A stretch of 45,481 nt of DNA from a bacterium. GTDB lineage: Bacteria; Verrucomicrobiota; Kiritimatiellia; RFP12; UBA1067. This document shows positions 26,853 to 36,903 of the stretch, piece after piece. The stretch covers positions 1 through 45,481 of the forward strand of contig JANYBJ010000139.1 in assembly GCA_025360845.1 (NCBI GenBank), given 5' to 3'. The notes under the pieces are model-generated. The model did not search any database. It was not told the origin of the DNA and saw only the letters and a list, made by a program, of their open reading frames with translations. Position 1 is the stretch's first letter; every line of letters begins with the position of its first letter. Both the position numbers and the translations under genes were made by a program.

Positions 26853-29800
26853 CACAAGTTCTCCAATATGTTCGTTGCCAAACTACTAAAGGCAACGCCG
26901 TTTGTTGACGGCCAGAGCGAGTTCCGCACATACACGCCGATGTCGCTGGTCGGATTGCCACTTACTGAACTGTTGTCAATGGTCAGCGAGGAACTCGTTC
27001 CACTTTTATCCACCCGCTCCGATACGACTTGGGCAGGTCGGAGCGTGGAATATGCCTCTCCCGTAAGTGCCACATTGTTCTCTATCTGAGCACCGAGGAG
27101 CCACACCTTGCTCTCCGCATAATTCTCTGGCCAGAAGCCCACCCACCATGGTGGAGGGAGACCCACGTACAGACCACCGCCCCACCGATTCGCCAGATTA
27201 GATCGCAACGTTACGGTGCCCTCCGAAGCTGATAAGTAGCCGTGCTCGTTATAGAAGAAGGCGGCAAGAGAACCTGCGCCGAAGAAGCTGGAGTTTGTGG
27301 CTGTCGACTGGTTAAAAATGAAGATGTCATCATAATACGACGTGGACACGAAAAGACCGCCACCGTTGCCGAACCCGTTGTCCTCGTCCCCGAGCGCCCG
27401 ATTGCCATCGATCCTCGCCGCACCACTCACCGTAAGCCGTCCGCTCTTGACGGAGACGCCGCCGCCATTCTCCCATCCCTTATTTCCCACGATGTATGTA
27501 GGGCGACCTTCTGGCCCCGCCGAAATGACTGCCATCCCGCCGGCCGAGATGTGCAAGCCGCCCCCCATGCCTTCAACCATGCGAAAATCATTGCCGCCAG
27601 AAAGGGACGTGCCCGCGTTTTGTGCAGAACAGTTTGTTACTGTGGTCGCTGACAATTCCAACAACCCCCTGATGGTCACGTAAAGGCCTCCGCCGTTTCC
27701 CGTAGCTGTACAACCGCAAATATGCGCCCCTTTGACCAAGACGTGATTCTGCGGGTCGCGCGCCTGCTGGATGCCGCCGCAGACCGCCACCGCACCGCCT
27801 TTGCCATCGGAACGGTGGATCAGGCCTGCATAGCCATTCGTAAACACGCAATCTGTGATGGCTAAGGCCACTTGACGTCCGTTTGCGGAAATCGTCCCTC
27901 CCTGCCAACCAGCCTTGCATTCTTCGAACAGCACATTCGCGAAGAGGGCGGTACACCCGCCACCCAATGCATCGGGCTCCGCCTCCGGTTGCCAACAAGG
28001 CCAGTCCAATAACCACTCTGTACTTTTGACAAAGTATGCACGCCCCTCAGGAGAAGAGTCCCTTGATATGGAAATCGCCCCACCGTTACCATAAGCTTTG
28101 GAAAGGCTGAACATACAGCTCGAAATCGTCAAAAAAGTATCATTGACGGTACCATGAACGAGTAGAGACCCGCCGTCGCCAGTAAAGTAGTCCGAATTGG
28201 GTTTGGTTTGAACCGGCACTTCTATGCCAGCCGTAGCACTTTCAGACGCAGACGAAACAAGAACCAGATTTCCGTGCCGCAAATAGATGTCGCCTCCACC
28301 TCCGGCTGAGCCAATTGTTGGATACGACGTGTTCCGGACGGTCCGAGCCGTGTTGCCGTTGAACATACAATTTGTTACGGTGAGTGCTGAGAAGAATGAC
28401 GCCACCGCACCGCCCATGCCGTGCGTGAAGCGGACCTCTCCCTGATCGTCGTATTCGCACAGGTTATTAAGGAACTTGCACGTATCGAGCAGGGCCGCAG
28501 ACTGTCGGTTCAGGCTCACAGCTCCACCGTAGTCAGAAGCTCGGTTGTCGCTGAAGTACACGTACGAAATACATACAGGATTGGCTGTCTCGCTGGCGTA
28601 GACCGCTCCTCCTTCTCCTGGCGCTAGCGTGGCACGCCCCGAGCAGAGGCGGAAGCCGGATAGCGTCACAGCAGCGTTGACGCCATCAACCTTGAATATG
28701 GCGCGCGCGTAATCAGACACACCCGGTACGATGGTCGGTAGTTCGGAATAGTCGAATAGGGCCGCCTTGGGGCTCGCATTTGTAAAGGGATCGGCGATGG
28801 TCCAGTGTCCTCCCAGTCCTGCGATGACACCGCCTTTTGTAATCGGCAAGTCATATTCATTGTAGTTGAGACCGTAAGGAGAGACGAGTACGTTGTCGCC
28901 TTGCTCCATGACACGCAGAGCATCGCCGATTTTGTGGGCGGCATGTTTGTCAAAACTGTCGTAAGGAGGAGTCGGCGTAGTGGAGTCCGGTCGGACGTAC
29001 AGTATGCGCCCATCCGCCGGTTCGCACGGGATCGCGTTGATGCGCACCGTATCGCGCGTGACCTCGCGACCGGAAGGGTCGTAAGCAACCAACGACAGAT
29101 CGACGATGCCGCCGACCGTTGCATCCAAAGTCCATGTGGCGCTTAGAGCTGATGGCGCTACATTGGTTTCGGCTGCACCCGCATTCATGAAGAGCACTCC
29201 GTTTCGATACAACCGAATTGCACCGTGGCAATAAGTCGGCGTCCACGTCTTGAATTTGTAGGTTAGGCGATTCAGCGCGTCAGGGGGTTCAACGGTCGGC
29301 CCTGTGAGACTGAGATAACTATTGAGGCTGTTGGTCAGAGCCGTCAATTGCAAAACACTCCCACTAGACTGCTCTATAGCGTCGAGAACGATATCTCCGT
29401 TGCGGCGTTTGATGCCCAGATCCACTTTAACCACAAACACGTCACACGCGAGCGATGCCTCTTCATCGGCGATCTCACCATCCAAATTTAAATCGAGCCC
29501 GGCGGCTAACAGGTGATGACCAACCGGGAGCGGCAATCCTCTTCGGTTTTCTCGCGTGGATCGATAATCATTTATGTTCATGTTAGCCGTGTAGTTTGTG
29601 GCAACGCCGGAAACGCGTACCAGCGAATAGCTTCTGCTGTTCAACTTCGGACAATCAGTATACCCCTCATTATCATAAAAGGGTTTGACGTGAACGTGGG
29701 TGGTCTCGTGACGGCCTGGCTCCCACGGAACAAAGAGATCGCCCGTCTGCCCGTTCAGAATATCCTTGAAGTTTGCACTCTGTTCGGCCAAAACGCTTAT

Positions 29801-31594
29801 TTTTGTGATCTTCGGCATGCGGCAATTCACATGCATGGTACTGTTTTGTCCTTGGTCGTCGGTCAGCCAGACCTGCGCTGTCGTTCCTTGCGCCGAGGGC
29901 AATGCGGTCATGCGGTAATCAACGGGGCCGTCGCTATCCGAGACGACTGTCGGGGAGGAGTAGGAAGCGAGCGGGATGCCGTTCAGATAGAATCCCGCAG
30001 TGCCCGAGTGATAAAGCCGTTTCTGCATCGTTGCCGCCAGTTGCTTTGACAGTGGAATTCGCAATAGCGCAGAAGCTTCTTCCGCATCACCCAGCACCAT
30101 GCAGTTCATCAAGCTGCCTCTACCGACAATTAACCGGCGATTATTCAGGCCAGGCGCACGTGTAATAAACCGTAAATAGGGCGAGGCATTGGTATATGCG
30201 GCTGTGGTCAACGACCAATTGTCCAAGAATTCAACAAAGTTGTTGAAGCCGTCGCCGTCGTGGTCGGCCTCCGCGTCGGACGCGTCTGTCGCACTCAGAA
30301 AATTATATGTGTATGTCTCACTGTAGTCGTCGATTCCGTCGTTGTCGGAGTCTACAAGCAAAGGCGACATGCCGGCATCGACTTCCGTTTTATCGTCGAC
30401 TCTGTCATCATCGGTATCGTTAGAGAAGGGGCTTGAATGATGAATAAGGATTTCATCGCCATCGGACAAACCATCACCGTCAGAATCCGGTTCAAAGGGA
30501 TCCGTGAAGTAGACGTACAGTTCCTCAAAATCCGTCAATCCATCTAAATCTGTATCCGCTGCGTTCGGGTTTAGGCCAGAGGCGATTTCCTCTCCGTCAG
30601 GTATGCCATCGCCGTCGCTGTCGATGGCATTCGGGTTGGTTCCGTAGCGATACAACTCGTCCCTGTCAGAAATTCCGTCACCATCCGTGTCGCGTGTGTC
30701 CGGACGGGTGCCAAAGGCCAGAAGTTCGCGGCCATCGGGAATGCCGTCGCCGTCGCTGTCAATATCGTTGCGGGCCGCATGAAAGAATGCCGACCCGCTA
30801 TTAACGGGCTGATCCCATACGCTGAATGGTTCACCCGCAGGGGCTGAACCGAGGAGGGACCACCTATTTGCGGGCGGCGGCAGCACGTTGCTTCCAAAGA
30901 GGTCAAAAGGCGCGTGGTCTGACGGAGAGTATAGCCACAGCCTTATCGTCTGTGTGTCGCGGTGCTCGATCCCAACAAACGAGAGCCGATTGGTGTCAGC
31001 CGGAAGGGTCGGCGGCGGCGTTTGCGGCGCAGGGATATTTGTTGAGGCGATCCGTATTGCTTCTAGAAAAAGGGGCCAGTCGTTGGATACCATGAGCGTC
31101 ATCCCAAGATGCATGCGCGAACGGTCGCGCCACCTGTACCACTGATCTATCTTATCCCCTTTGATCCAGTCTGGCTTTTTACCGTACACCTGCTCAACCC
31201 ATTGGTCAGGATCGAAACCGGCAGGTACGGCGTTCGTTCGAAACGCCTCCGTAGCGATGCCGCCATAGAGCAACCAGATCCGTTCGGTTGTCTGCGTCTC
31301 GGTGACGCGTATCTTCCATACCGGTACACCCAGCAGATGCCCGGCGTCAAAAAGATTGGTCACTGCGGCGATCTCATCCTCCGGAGCAAAAGTGAAGAAA
31401 CCGGCGGACAGGCAAAACGAGAAGAAAGGGGGAATGATACAGGCGTCGTTGGTCAACGACGCGTACTTGTCCGCGACAAGCGTATCGAGTTCTTCAAACG
31501 AAGAAAGATTTGAAGGCGTCCAATCCGCAAAAGCGGTTACCGCAGCAACCGCAACTCCACTTGCATAACCCAAAATAAACTTATACTTCCCCAT
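26852..31594 (-). CDS. giant secreted protein with TSP3 calcium repeats and a Pmp-like beta-helix
   Basis: 1580 residues. Start 31594 has GGAG 9 bases upstream; a start at 31609 lacks one. The N-terminus (MGKYKFILGYASGVAVAAVTAFA) is a signal peptide. Residues about 25-270 form an unrecognised domain. From about 273 to 450 come eight thrombospondin type 3-like units of the DxDxDGxxD kind (DSDGDGIPD, DTDGDGISD, DSDNDGIDD and others), expected to bind calcium. A middle region follows, then from about 960 to 1500 a right-handed beta-helix with repeated GGA-hydrophobic and FxxN or CxFxxN motifs (GGAVSL, CKFLNN, GGAVAS, CMFNGN, GGAISI), the two marks of Chlamydia polymorphic membrane protein repeats. 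No autotransporter barrel follows; the C-terminus (ATNILENL) is plain. A large adhesin or surface-layer protein is likely; glycan binding or lyase activity cannot be excluded. First gene of the coupled set. Confidence 0.88.
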   Translation of the reverse strand: MGKYKFILGYASGVAVAAVTAFADWTPSNLSSFEELDTLVADKYASLTNDACIIPPFFSFCLSAGFFTFAPEDEIAAVTNLFDAGHLLGVPVWKIRVTETQTTERIWLLYGGIATEAFRTNAVPAGFDPDQWVEQVYGKKPDWIKGDKIDQWYRWRDRSRMHLGMTLMVSNDWPLFLEAIRIASTNIPAPQTPPPTLPADTNRLSFVGIEHRDTQTIRLWLYSPSDHAPFDLFGSNVLPPPANRWSLLGSAPAGEPFSVWDQPVNSGSAFFHAARNDIDSDGDGIPDGRELLAFGTRPDTRDTDGDGISDRDELYRYGTNPNAIDSDGDGIPDGEEIASGLNPNAADTDLDGLTDFEELYVYFTDPFEPDSDGDGLSDGDEILIHHSSPFSNDTDDDRVDDKTEVDAGMSPLLVDSDNDGIDDYSETYTYNFLSATDASDAEADHDGDGFNNFVEFLDNWSLTTAAYTNASPYLRFITRAPGLNNRRLIVGRGSLMNCMVLGDAEEASALLRIPLSKQLAATMQKRLYHSGTAGFYLNGIPLASYSSPTVVSDSDGPVDYRMTALPSAQGTTAQVWLTDDQGQNSTMHVNCRMPKITKISVLAEQSANFKDILNGQTGDLFVPWEPGRHETTHVHVKPFYDNEGYTDCPKLNSRSYSLVRVSGVATNYTANMNINDYRSTRENRRGLPLPVGHHLLAAGLDLNLDGEIADEEASLACDVFVVKVDLGIKRRNGDIVLDAIEQSSGSVLQLTALTNSLNSYLSLTGPTVEPPDALNRLTYKFKTWTPTYCHGAIRLYRNGVLFMNAGAAETNVAPSALSATWTLDATVGGIVDLSLVAYDPSGREVTRDTVRINAIPCEPADGRILYVRPDSTTPTPPYDSFDKHAAHKIGDALRVMEQGDNVLVSPYGLNYNEYDLPITKGGVIAGLGGHWTIADPFTNASPKAALFDYSELPTIVPGVSDYARAIFKVDGVNAAVTLSGFRLCSGRATLAPGEGGAVYASETANPVCISYVYFSDNRASDYGGAVSLNRQSAALLDTCKFLNNLCEYDDQGEVRFTHGMGGAVASFFSALTVTNCMFNGNTARTVRNTSYPTIGSAGGGGDIYLRHGNLVLVSSASESATAGIEVPVQTKPNSDYFTGDGGSLLVHGTVNDTFLTISSCMFSLSKAYGNGGAISISRDSSPEGRAYFVKSTEWLLDWPCWQPEAEPDALGGGCTALFANVLFEECKAGWQGGTISANGRQVALAITDCVFTNGYAGLIHRSDGKGGAVAVCGGIQQARDPQNHVLVKGAHICGCTATGNGGGLYVTIRGLLELSATTVTNCSAQNAGTSLSGGNDFRMVEGMGGGLHISAGGMAVISAGPEGRPTYIVGNKGWENGGGVSVKSGRLTVSGAARIDGNRALGDEDNGFGNGGGLFVSTSYYDDIFIFNQSTATNSSFFGAGSLAAFFYNEHGYLSASEGTVTLRSNLANRWGGGLYVGLPPPWWVGFWPENYAESKVWLLGAQIENNVALTGEAYSTLRPAQVVSERVDKSGTSSSLTIDNSSVSGNPTSDIGVYVRNSLWPSTNGVAFSSLATNILENL

Positions 31595-31621
31595 CGAGAT
31601 AATCTCCATACTGTTTGATTG

Positions 31622-31657
31622 AGTATAGATGTATCATTTCCGCATTGAATACGTCAA
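31622..31657 (-). promoter_or_regulatory. candidate promoter of the giant beta-helix gene set
   Basis: Minus strand TTGACG (31652-31657) with an 18-base spacer to TACATC (31628-31633); a better -10, TATACT, follows at 31622-31627 but with too long a spacer. This lies in the 188-base region shared with the divergent protease gene, which also has a GCGGCA/TGCCGC hairpin at 31686-31700. Confidence 0.33.
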
Positions 31658-31782
31658 GAGCCGGACGCCCGGACGCCCGGGTTCTGCGGCATCTTGCCGC
31701 TTTCCATTGCCCCGCCGCTCCCCTATACTGTGCCCCATTGCGTGATGCGCTTATAGAGCGGTGGCCAACGGAGGCAGACAGC

Positions 31783-33318
31783 ATGATCGTCAAGCAAGCG
31801 ATTTCAAGATGTATCGCCTCAACGGTGTTGCTCACCTCGCTTTCGGCGGCCGCCTCGGTCCAGCTCGACATCCCGCCCCGTGCGCAGTGGGACGAGAACA
31901 ACGGCTACTGCGGCGAGTGCTCCATCCAGCAGGCGGCTCTCTATTACGGCACCTACATTTCGCAATATCGGGCACGCGCAATCATTGACCCAACCCAGGT
32001 GCAGGATCTATGGGTCCCCGATCATTCCGGACAGGTCTTTGATGCGCTGCGCTTGAACTACCAGAATTGGACCTCGGGGTTGACTACACAATATCAGGCC
32101 TATTTGATCTGGACGAAGGCGCATCTGCAACAGGGACACCCGGTCATTATCACGGTCTTCGTACAAGACGGCGATTACAGTGACTACGACCATATCATTC
32201 CTGCAACTGGCTTTACCTCGTCAACGACCAACAGCTACATCGCTTCCGACAAGCTCGTCTTCAACGACAACTACATGTCCACCGCTTACTCGCGCACCTT
32301 CGGCTCGCTGTGGGACACGCGCTCACTGGCGGGCAACGGCGCGACCTACGAGTACTGCATCCCCAGGGACACCGATTACGGCTGCGCCGTCACCGGCGTC
32401 AAGGACACCACCGGCACGCTCCTGCCCGTGTCGCTCAAGCTCAACCGCTGGGACGAGCCGAATTTGATCCAGGGAAAAGCGGCCGCGACACTGACCGCGA
32501 CCGTGAAGATCAGTTCGCTGACCACCGGCAACAGCTACGCGTTGCTGCGCTATAACACGTACGCCAATGTTCCCACCTCGGGCTACCTGAGCAGCGGGTT
32601 CGACACCAAGACTGTCTTTACGGCGACAGGCAGCTCCCACACCCTGACAGATACCTTCCTGTCGGACAAGATCGTGATCTACCGCTGCGTTCCGAACACG
32701 GTGGCAGCCCCGGAGATGGACGTGCAGGGCAACGCCGTCTCCATCGCCGACGGCGACGCCACCCCGGCCCTGACCGACCACACCGATTTCGGCTCCGCCC
32801 TCGTGGCGGGCGGCACCGTCACGCGCACCTTCACGGTCCGCAACACCGGCTCGGCCGCGCTGAACCTGAGCGGCACGCCCAAGGTGGCCGTGGGCGGCGC
32901 GCAGGCCGCGGAGTTCACCGTGACGCTCCAGCCCGCCTCGCCCGTCGCCGCGGCCACCGGGTCCACGACCTTCCAGGTCACCTTCGACCCCGCCGGCACC
33001 GGCACCCGCAGCGCCACGCTCAGCATCGCCAACAACGACGCCGACGAGAACCCCTACAACTTCTCGGTCCAGGGAACGGGCACGGTGTCCGCGCGCCCCG
33101 AAACCGAGCTTCAAACCCCGGAGTCGGCACTGAACGGCCGGATGATCCTCCGGTGGGCCAGCGTCTCGAATCACCTCTACACCGTCCAGCAATCCACGAA
33201 CCTGCCGTCCGGCTTCTGGGTGTTGCGCGCGCACCTCCCGGCAACGCCGCCCATGAACACCTATACCGACGCGGTCAACGGCGTAAAGATGAAATTCTGG
33301 AAGGTCTCGAAGGAATAG
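31783..33318 (+). CDS. secreted C39-like cysteine protease with choice-of-anchor D domain
   Basis: 511 residues. Start 31783 has GGAGG 8 bases upstream; a start at 31615 would put the signal peptide internally. Signal peptide 1-25 ([14 protein letters not shown]). The catalytic part, about 30-240, has [20 protein letters not shown] with Cys43 in a Gln-x6-Cys context, His137 in [13 protein letters not shown] and Asn/Asp at 161-163 in VFNDNY: a papain-fold, C39-like triad. Residues about 310-430 ([21 protein letters not shown], then [18 protein letters not shown]) match choice-of-anchor D (ASH-like) modules, which mediate surface association. The C-terminal 80 residues form a small beta domain ([18 protein letters not shown]). 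Proteolysis is inferred from motifs only. It is transcribed divergently from the giant beta-helix set and convergently with the GH30-like gene. Confidence 0.8.
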   Translation: MIVKQAISRCIASTVLLTSLSAAASVQLDIPPRAQWDENNGYCGECSIQQAALYYGTYISQYRARAIIDPTQVQDLWVPDHSGQVFDALRLNYQNWTSGLTTQYQAYLIWTKAHLQQGHPVIITVFVQDGDYSDYDHIIPATGFTSSTTNSYIASDKLVFNDNYMSTAYSRTFGSLWDTRSLAGNGATYEYCIPRDTDYGCAVTGVKDTTGTLLPVSLKLNRWDEPNLIQGKAAATLTATVKISSLTTGNSYALLRYNTYANVPTSGYLSSGFDTKTVFTATGSSHTLTDTFLSDKIVIYRCVPNTVAAPEMDVQGNAVSIADGDATPALTDHTDFGSALVAGGTVTRTFTVRNTGSAALNLSGTPKVAVGGAQAAEFTVTLQPASPVAAATGSTTFQVTFDPAGTGTRSATLSIANNDADENPYNFSVQGTGTVSARPETELQTPESALNGRMILRWASVSNHLYTVQQSTNLPSGFWVLRAHLPATPPMNTYTDAVNGVKMKFWKVSKE

Positions 33319-33360
33319 CGGCCAACCCGGCCTGCCGCCGGGATCAGTAGCGGCCAACCC
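33316..33360. repeat. direct repeat and hairpin between convergent genes
   Basis: TAGCGGCCAACCC occurs at 33316-33328 and 33348-33360, flanking a perfect CCCGGC/GCCGGG stem with a 5-base loop (33326-33342). The first copy contains the stop codon of the protease gene; the GH30-like gene ends inside. The hairpin could serve as a two-way terminator but lacks T-tracts. Confidence 0.5.
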
Positions 33361-34891
33361 ACGTGACGACCGCCCGGGCGGGCACGTCATAACGCGTCAA
33401 GGGCGCCACCGGCGGCTGCGGCTTCAGGTTGTCACCGGAGGCGTCAGAGGTGAGATACGGCACAAACGACCGCACGCTTACGCCCGCCGTCGCGAGCCGG
33501 ATCGGCTGGATGATGTCCGAATAGTTGATCGCCACACAGGTCACCGTGCGCTCCTGCTCGTTCACGTAGGCGGAGACCATGAGCCCCGTCGGATCGTTTA
33601 TGTCGGCCTGCGCCGCGCGAACCTCGACGCGAACCGCCCCCGGGCGGATGAACCGGCTGAAATTGCCCAGCGTCCACAGCAGCTTGCTGTCCGCGATCGC
33701 GCCATCGGTCTTGTCGGCGTTGGGCGTCACGTAGATCAGCCCATCCTTGTAGTCGCTGTTCGTCATGGCCAGCCACCATTGCCACGCCGAAGCCTCGGCC
33801 ACACACAGGTCGTGATGAATGATCCGCGCCACATAGAGCGCGGTTTTCATGGTCAGGTCCTTTCCGCCGCCGCCGCCGATCTCGCGGTCGTTGCCCATGA
33901 TGCACACCTCGGTCTCCCAATAGCCAAGACCATACTCGTCGAGTTTCTCGCGCAGCGCCCTGCGTTTGGCGAAAAGCCCTTCATCGGGTGACGTGGTCCA
34001 ATAACTGTGCCCCGCGATCACAGCGGGCACGTGCGGCAACTTGCCAATGGCGTGCGGCGAAGTCGGGCCGAACAGCGCCTCAATCTGATTGTCCCGCCCC
34101 TTCAGTTCCGTCCCTGACCGGAACAGGTAGTCGATCTTGCCCGACTCCGTGACGAAAATCTTTGTGGACAGACTTCTCGCCGTAAGCTTGCGGTCCAGCG
34201 CACGAACCGTTTGGGCGATCTCGCTCACCAAGGCGGGCGACCCTTCCTGTTTCTGTTCATCCCAATCCCATTCCGGCTCGTTGAAGGGGCTGACCGCATC
34301 GAACCGGATGCCGTCGCGCCTGCCCAACTCGGCGATGACGGCCGACAGAAAATCCGCGAAGGCCGCTTGCCCGCCGGGCTTGAGGTTGTACGTGCCGTCT
34401 TTGGGACGCCCGCGGTTGTTGGCCAGCCCGTTGGCGGTCAGATGGACCGGCGCGCTGTTGCAGAAGGCCAGAAACCGCTTCACGCCCAGCCGCTTTGCGG
34501 CCTGCAAGAACCAGCGTTGTCCGGCTTGCTTGCTCCAGTCGTATGACCCGTCGGGCCTTTGAAAACACTCCGTGCGACGGTAACGATCGGCAATGCCGCT
34601 TGCGTCGCCCTGTTCCGCACTGCCCGTGCCGACGTTAAAGCGCCAGAGCGACAGCCCGATTCCGCGTGGCTGTCCGTTCGTCGCCGTGTCCAAGCTGAAA
34701 AGCCACTCGGCCATGCGCTCGCGGGTGGCATCCGGAAACAGTCCGAAGACCTGCGCGGTCCAGCAGTCCGACGCGCCGAAATTATCGATGCGCTGGTGCC
34801 GCTTGAAGGTGTCGATCGTGAACGTGGTTTGCGCCGGCACGGATAGGCACAGCCCCAAACCGAAGCAGCATATTCCCAAGGCGTTTCTCAT
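33344..34891 (-). CDS. secreted GH30-family glycoside hydrolase
   Basis: 515 residues. Start 34891 (MRNALGICCFGLGLCLSVPA) gives a clean signal peptide with cleavage after VPA or AQT; the long frame upstream is antisense-like filler. The TIM barrel carries the family marks: IDNFGASDCW near the start, SPFNEPEWDW with Glu205 as acid/base on strand 4, and GYWETEVCIM with Glu328 as nucleophile on strand 7; the C-terminal beta-sandwich ends RAVVTWVGRY. GH30 enzymes are retaining and include beta-1,6-galactanases, glucanases and xylanases; the NFGASDCW start resembles the galactanase-type subfamilies, but the substrate cannot be settled. The ribosome binding site is weak. It follows the GH110-like gene by 32 bases, so the two are probably one transcript. 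Confidence 0.88.
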   Translation of the reverse strand: MRNALGICCFGLGLCLSVPAQTTFTIDTFKRHQRIDNFGASDCWTAQVFGLFPDATRERMAEWLFSLDTATNGQPRGIGLSLWRFNVGTGSAEQGDASGIADRYRRTECFQRPDGSYDWSKQAGQRWFLQAAKRLGVKRFLAFCNSAPVHLTANGLANNRGRPKDGTYNLKPGGQAAFADFLSAVIAELGRRDGIRFDAVSPFNEPEWDWDEQKQEGSPALVSEIAQTVRALDRKLTARSLSTKIFVTESGKIDYLFRSGTELKGRDNQIEALFGPTSPHAIGKLPHVPAVIAGHSYWTTSPDEGLFAKRRALREKLDEYGLGYWETEVCIMGNDREIGGGGGKDLTMKTALYVARIIHHDLCVAEASAWQWWLAMTNSDYKDGLIYVTPNADKTDGAIADSKLLWTLGNFSRFIRPGAVRVEVRAAQADINDPTGLMVSAYVNEQERTVTCVAINYSDIIQPIRLATAGVSVRSFVPYLTSDASGDNLKPQPPVAPLTRYDVPARAVVTWVGRY

Positions 34892-34923
34892 CGCACGTAA
34901 CCAGATCTTCCCCGTTCGTCGGA

Positions 34924-36711
34924 TTAAGGCTTGGAGATCTTTTCCGCCTGCACCTTGGGCCGGTCGCACGCTTCCGTCACAATTGCGGACGGCTTGCTCT
35001 GCCCCCAGTTCCACCGGCTCAATGAAGGGGCGAGCGGCTGGAACCGGTTGCCCTCGATGACCAGTTGAGCCGTGGAGGTGACATGGATGTTGGGCAGGGG
35101 CGAGTCCTTGACCGTGTTGTTGCGGATGACGATATTCCGGTGGGCGCCGCTGGGCGCGACCGCGCCGTTGCCGCCGCGTGCAATGACTTCGATGGCAGGC
35201 TCGCGGCAGTCGGCGATGCGGTTGTCGGCGATGACCAGATCGCTGCTGCTGCCGGACTCCAGCCACCACCATTCGGGAGCGACCAGCACGGCGGCCATCC
35301 AGCAGCCCGTCAGACGATTGCCGACAACCTGCCCGTTGCTGCCCTTGATGAGAATGCCGCGCGAACGGTTGTAACCGAAGTCGCAGTCTTTGACCAAAAA
35401 CCCGTTGCCTGTGTGGCGCGTCGAGCAGACCACCGAGCCCATGGGCAGGCTCACCGCGCGGTCCAGCGTGAGCGTCCACGCGTCTGTGTCCGGACGGGCC
35501 AACCCCTCCTTGGCGCCTTGGTTCATGTTCTGGGCATTAAGAAAAGACTGTTCAGCCTGATTGACTTTGCCGTCCGCCTCGATGGACAACACCTTGGCGT
35601 CCGCCAAACGCGCGCCGGCGTAGGAAACCAGCTCGACGGCGTCGCCGACCGCGATGTTGCTTTTGTGACGCGCCAACATGCGGATTTTGTTTTGGTTGGC
35701 CGCCATGACCATGTAGTATTCACCGCAGATATTGACACAATCGTCGCCCTGATATTTGGCCGTACATCCGATGATCTGGGGACCGCGAACGGCATGTTTA
35801 CTGTGAAAAGCGTCGGCGTCACTCGAGCGCAAGCGACGCAGACCGCGCGGACGGACATCTTCTGCCAGCGGACGCCGATCAATACTGCACCGTCGATAGG
35901 TGGTGCCGTCGCAGTCGTATTCGAGGTAGCTGAAACAGTTCGACGCGTAGAGCCGGATATCTTCCAGCACCAGATTCACACAGTTGGCGCTGACAATGGC
36001 ATGGCCGGCCTGGCCGCCGGGCGCGGATAAGCTGTTGGTCACCAGAATGTCGCCCACTTCCTCCAGATCCCTTGTCGGGTCGTACCGGTGCCCCGCGCCC
36101 CGGGCCACGCGATAGCGGCGGTTCCCCAGCGATCGAAAAGGGCCCCAGTCGTACCGGGTCTCAACCTTGAGTTGCTCGGTCCGTTGGTCGAAGATCTCGA
36201 TCCGCATCTCCAGATTCTCTGGATAGCCGTCGATGATTTCAAACTCCAGCCATGCTTTGTCGGGAGCCATGGCGACAATGCGGCCCTGCGTGAACGGCAG
36301 CGGGTCATAGTCGATCGTCAGCCCCCGCAGCGCCACATTGCGGCAGTTTTCGATGTTCACCGCGAGGGTCGTCTCCGTGCAAACCATCTCGACGTCCTTT
36401 GCGATGATCTCGATGTCCTGAAGATCGCGCAAACGCAGATGACATTGCTGTTGCGGCGTCACGCGATAGCGGCCCGGCGGCACGACAATCCGTTTCTGAC
36501 CCGCCGCAAGCGCCCGGTTAATAAAGCCCTGAAGGTCAAAGGGCGTCCCGGGACCGACATGTGCGACCCTGGCCGGGCGCTCCTTGGCCAGACAACAACC
36601 GTTCATGAACAACGGGGCAGACAAGATACAGGCGGCCGCAAGGGCGAACAGGCTCAGCCTCTTTGTCGCGGACGTTTGTCCGAGACTCCTACACTCATGT
36701 TGAGTAGACAT
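34924..36711 (-). CDS. secreted beta-helix enzyme, GH110-like (putative alpha-galactosidase)
   Basis: 595 residues. The N-terminus has a basic stretch and a hydrophobic segment (LSLFALAAACILSAPLFMNGC) ending in Cys; a lipoprotein is possible although the lipobox is imperfect. The rest is a right-handed parallel beta-helix with short repeats (NCRNVALRGLTIDYD, HRNIVIRNNTVKDS, STAQLVIEGNRF). The segment DADAFHSKH (near 297) followed by YQGDDCVNICGEY (near 317) resembles the DGxH and DDAxNxHG blocks that hold the active Asp residues in GH110 alpha-1,3-galactosidases; this is by eye and needs a profile search. The start at 36711 has no good ribosome binding site. The IS66 element ends 60 bases upstream in the same orientation, so its natural promoter may have been displaced. 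First gene of a pair with GH30. Confidence 0.72.
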   Translation of the reverse strand: MSTQHECRSLGQTSATKRLSLFALAAACILSAPLFMNGCCLAKERPARVAHVGPGTPFDLQGFINRALAAGQKRIVVPPGRYRVTPQQQCHLRLRDLQDIEIIAKDVEMVCTETTLAVNIENCRNVALRGLTIDYDPLPFTQGRIVAMAPDKAWLEFEIIDGYPENLEMRIEIFDQRTEQLKVETRYDWGPFRSLGNRRYRVARGAGHRYDPTRDLEEVGDILVTNSLSAPGGQAGHAIVSANCVNLVLEDIRLYASNCFSYLEYDCDGTTYRRCSIDRRPLAEDVRPRGLRRLRSSDADAFHSKHAVRGPQIIGCTAKYQGDDCVNICGEYYMVMAANQNKIRMLARHKSNIAVGDAVELVSYAGARLADAKVLSIEADGKVNQAEQSFLNAQNMNQGAKEGLARPDTDAWTLTLDRAVSLPMGSVVCSTRHTGNGFLVKDCDFGYNRSRGILIKGSNGQVVGNRLTGCWMAAVLVAPEWWWLESGSSSDLVIADNRIADCREPAIEVIARGGNGAVAPSGAHRNIVIRNNTVKDSPLPNIHVTSTAQLVIEGNRFQPLAPSLSRWNWGQSKPSAIVTEACDRPKVQAEKISKP

Positions 36712-36771
36712 AATGTTGAAAGATAGTAGCGTAACGGGTCACCGCTGGCAATGTCGTACGCGTTCCGCCAG

Positions 36772-36793
36772 GTAATCGGTTGGTGGCCGGGGT
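36772..36793. repeat. left terminal inverted repeat of the IS66 element
   Basis: 22 bases beginning GTAATCGGTTGG, perfectly complementary to 38773-38794. Confidence 0.95.
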
Positions 36794-36903
36794 ACGGCAG
36801 GTGTGAGCGAGGCAAAGCGGAAGGAGGGCATGGCCGCACGGCGGTTTCATGGCCTGCGGACCGGCGGGACACCCTTTCTTTCGCGGAGTCTCGGCGGCCG
36901 CGG

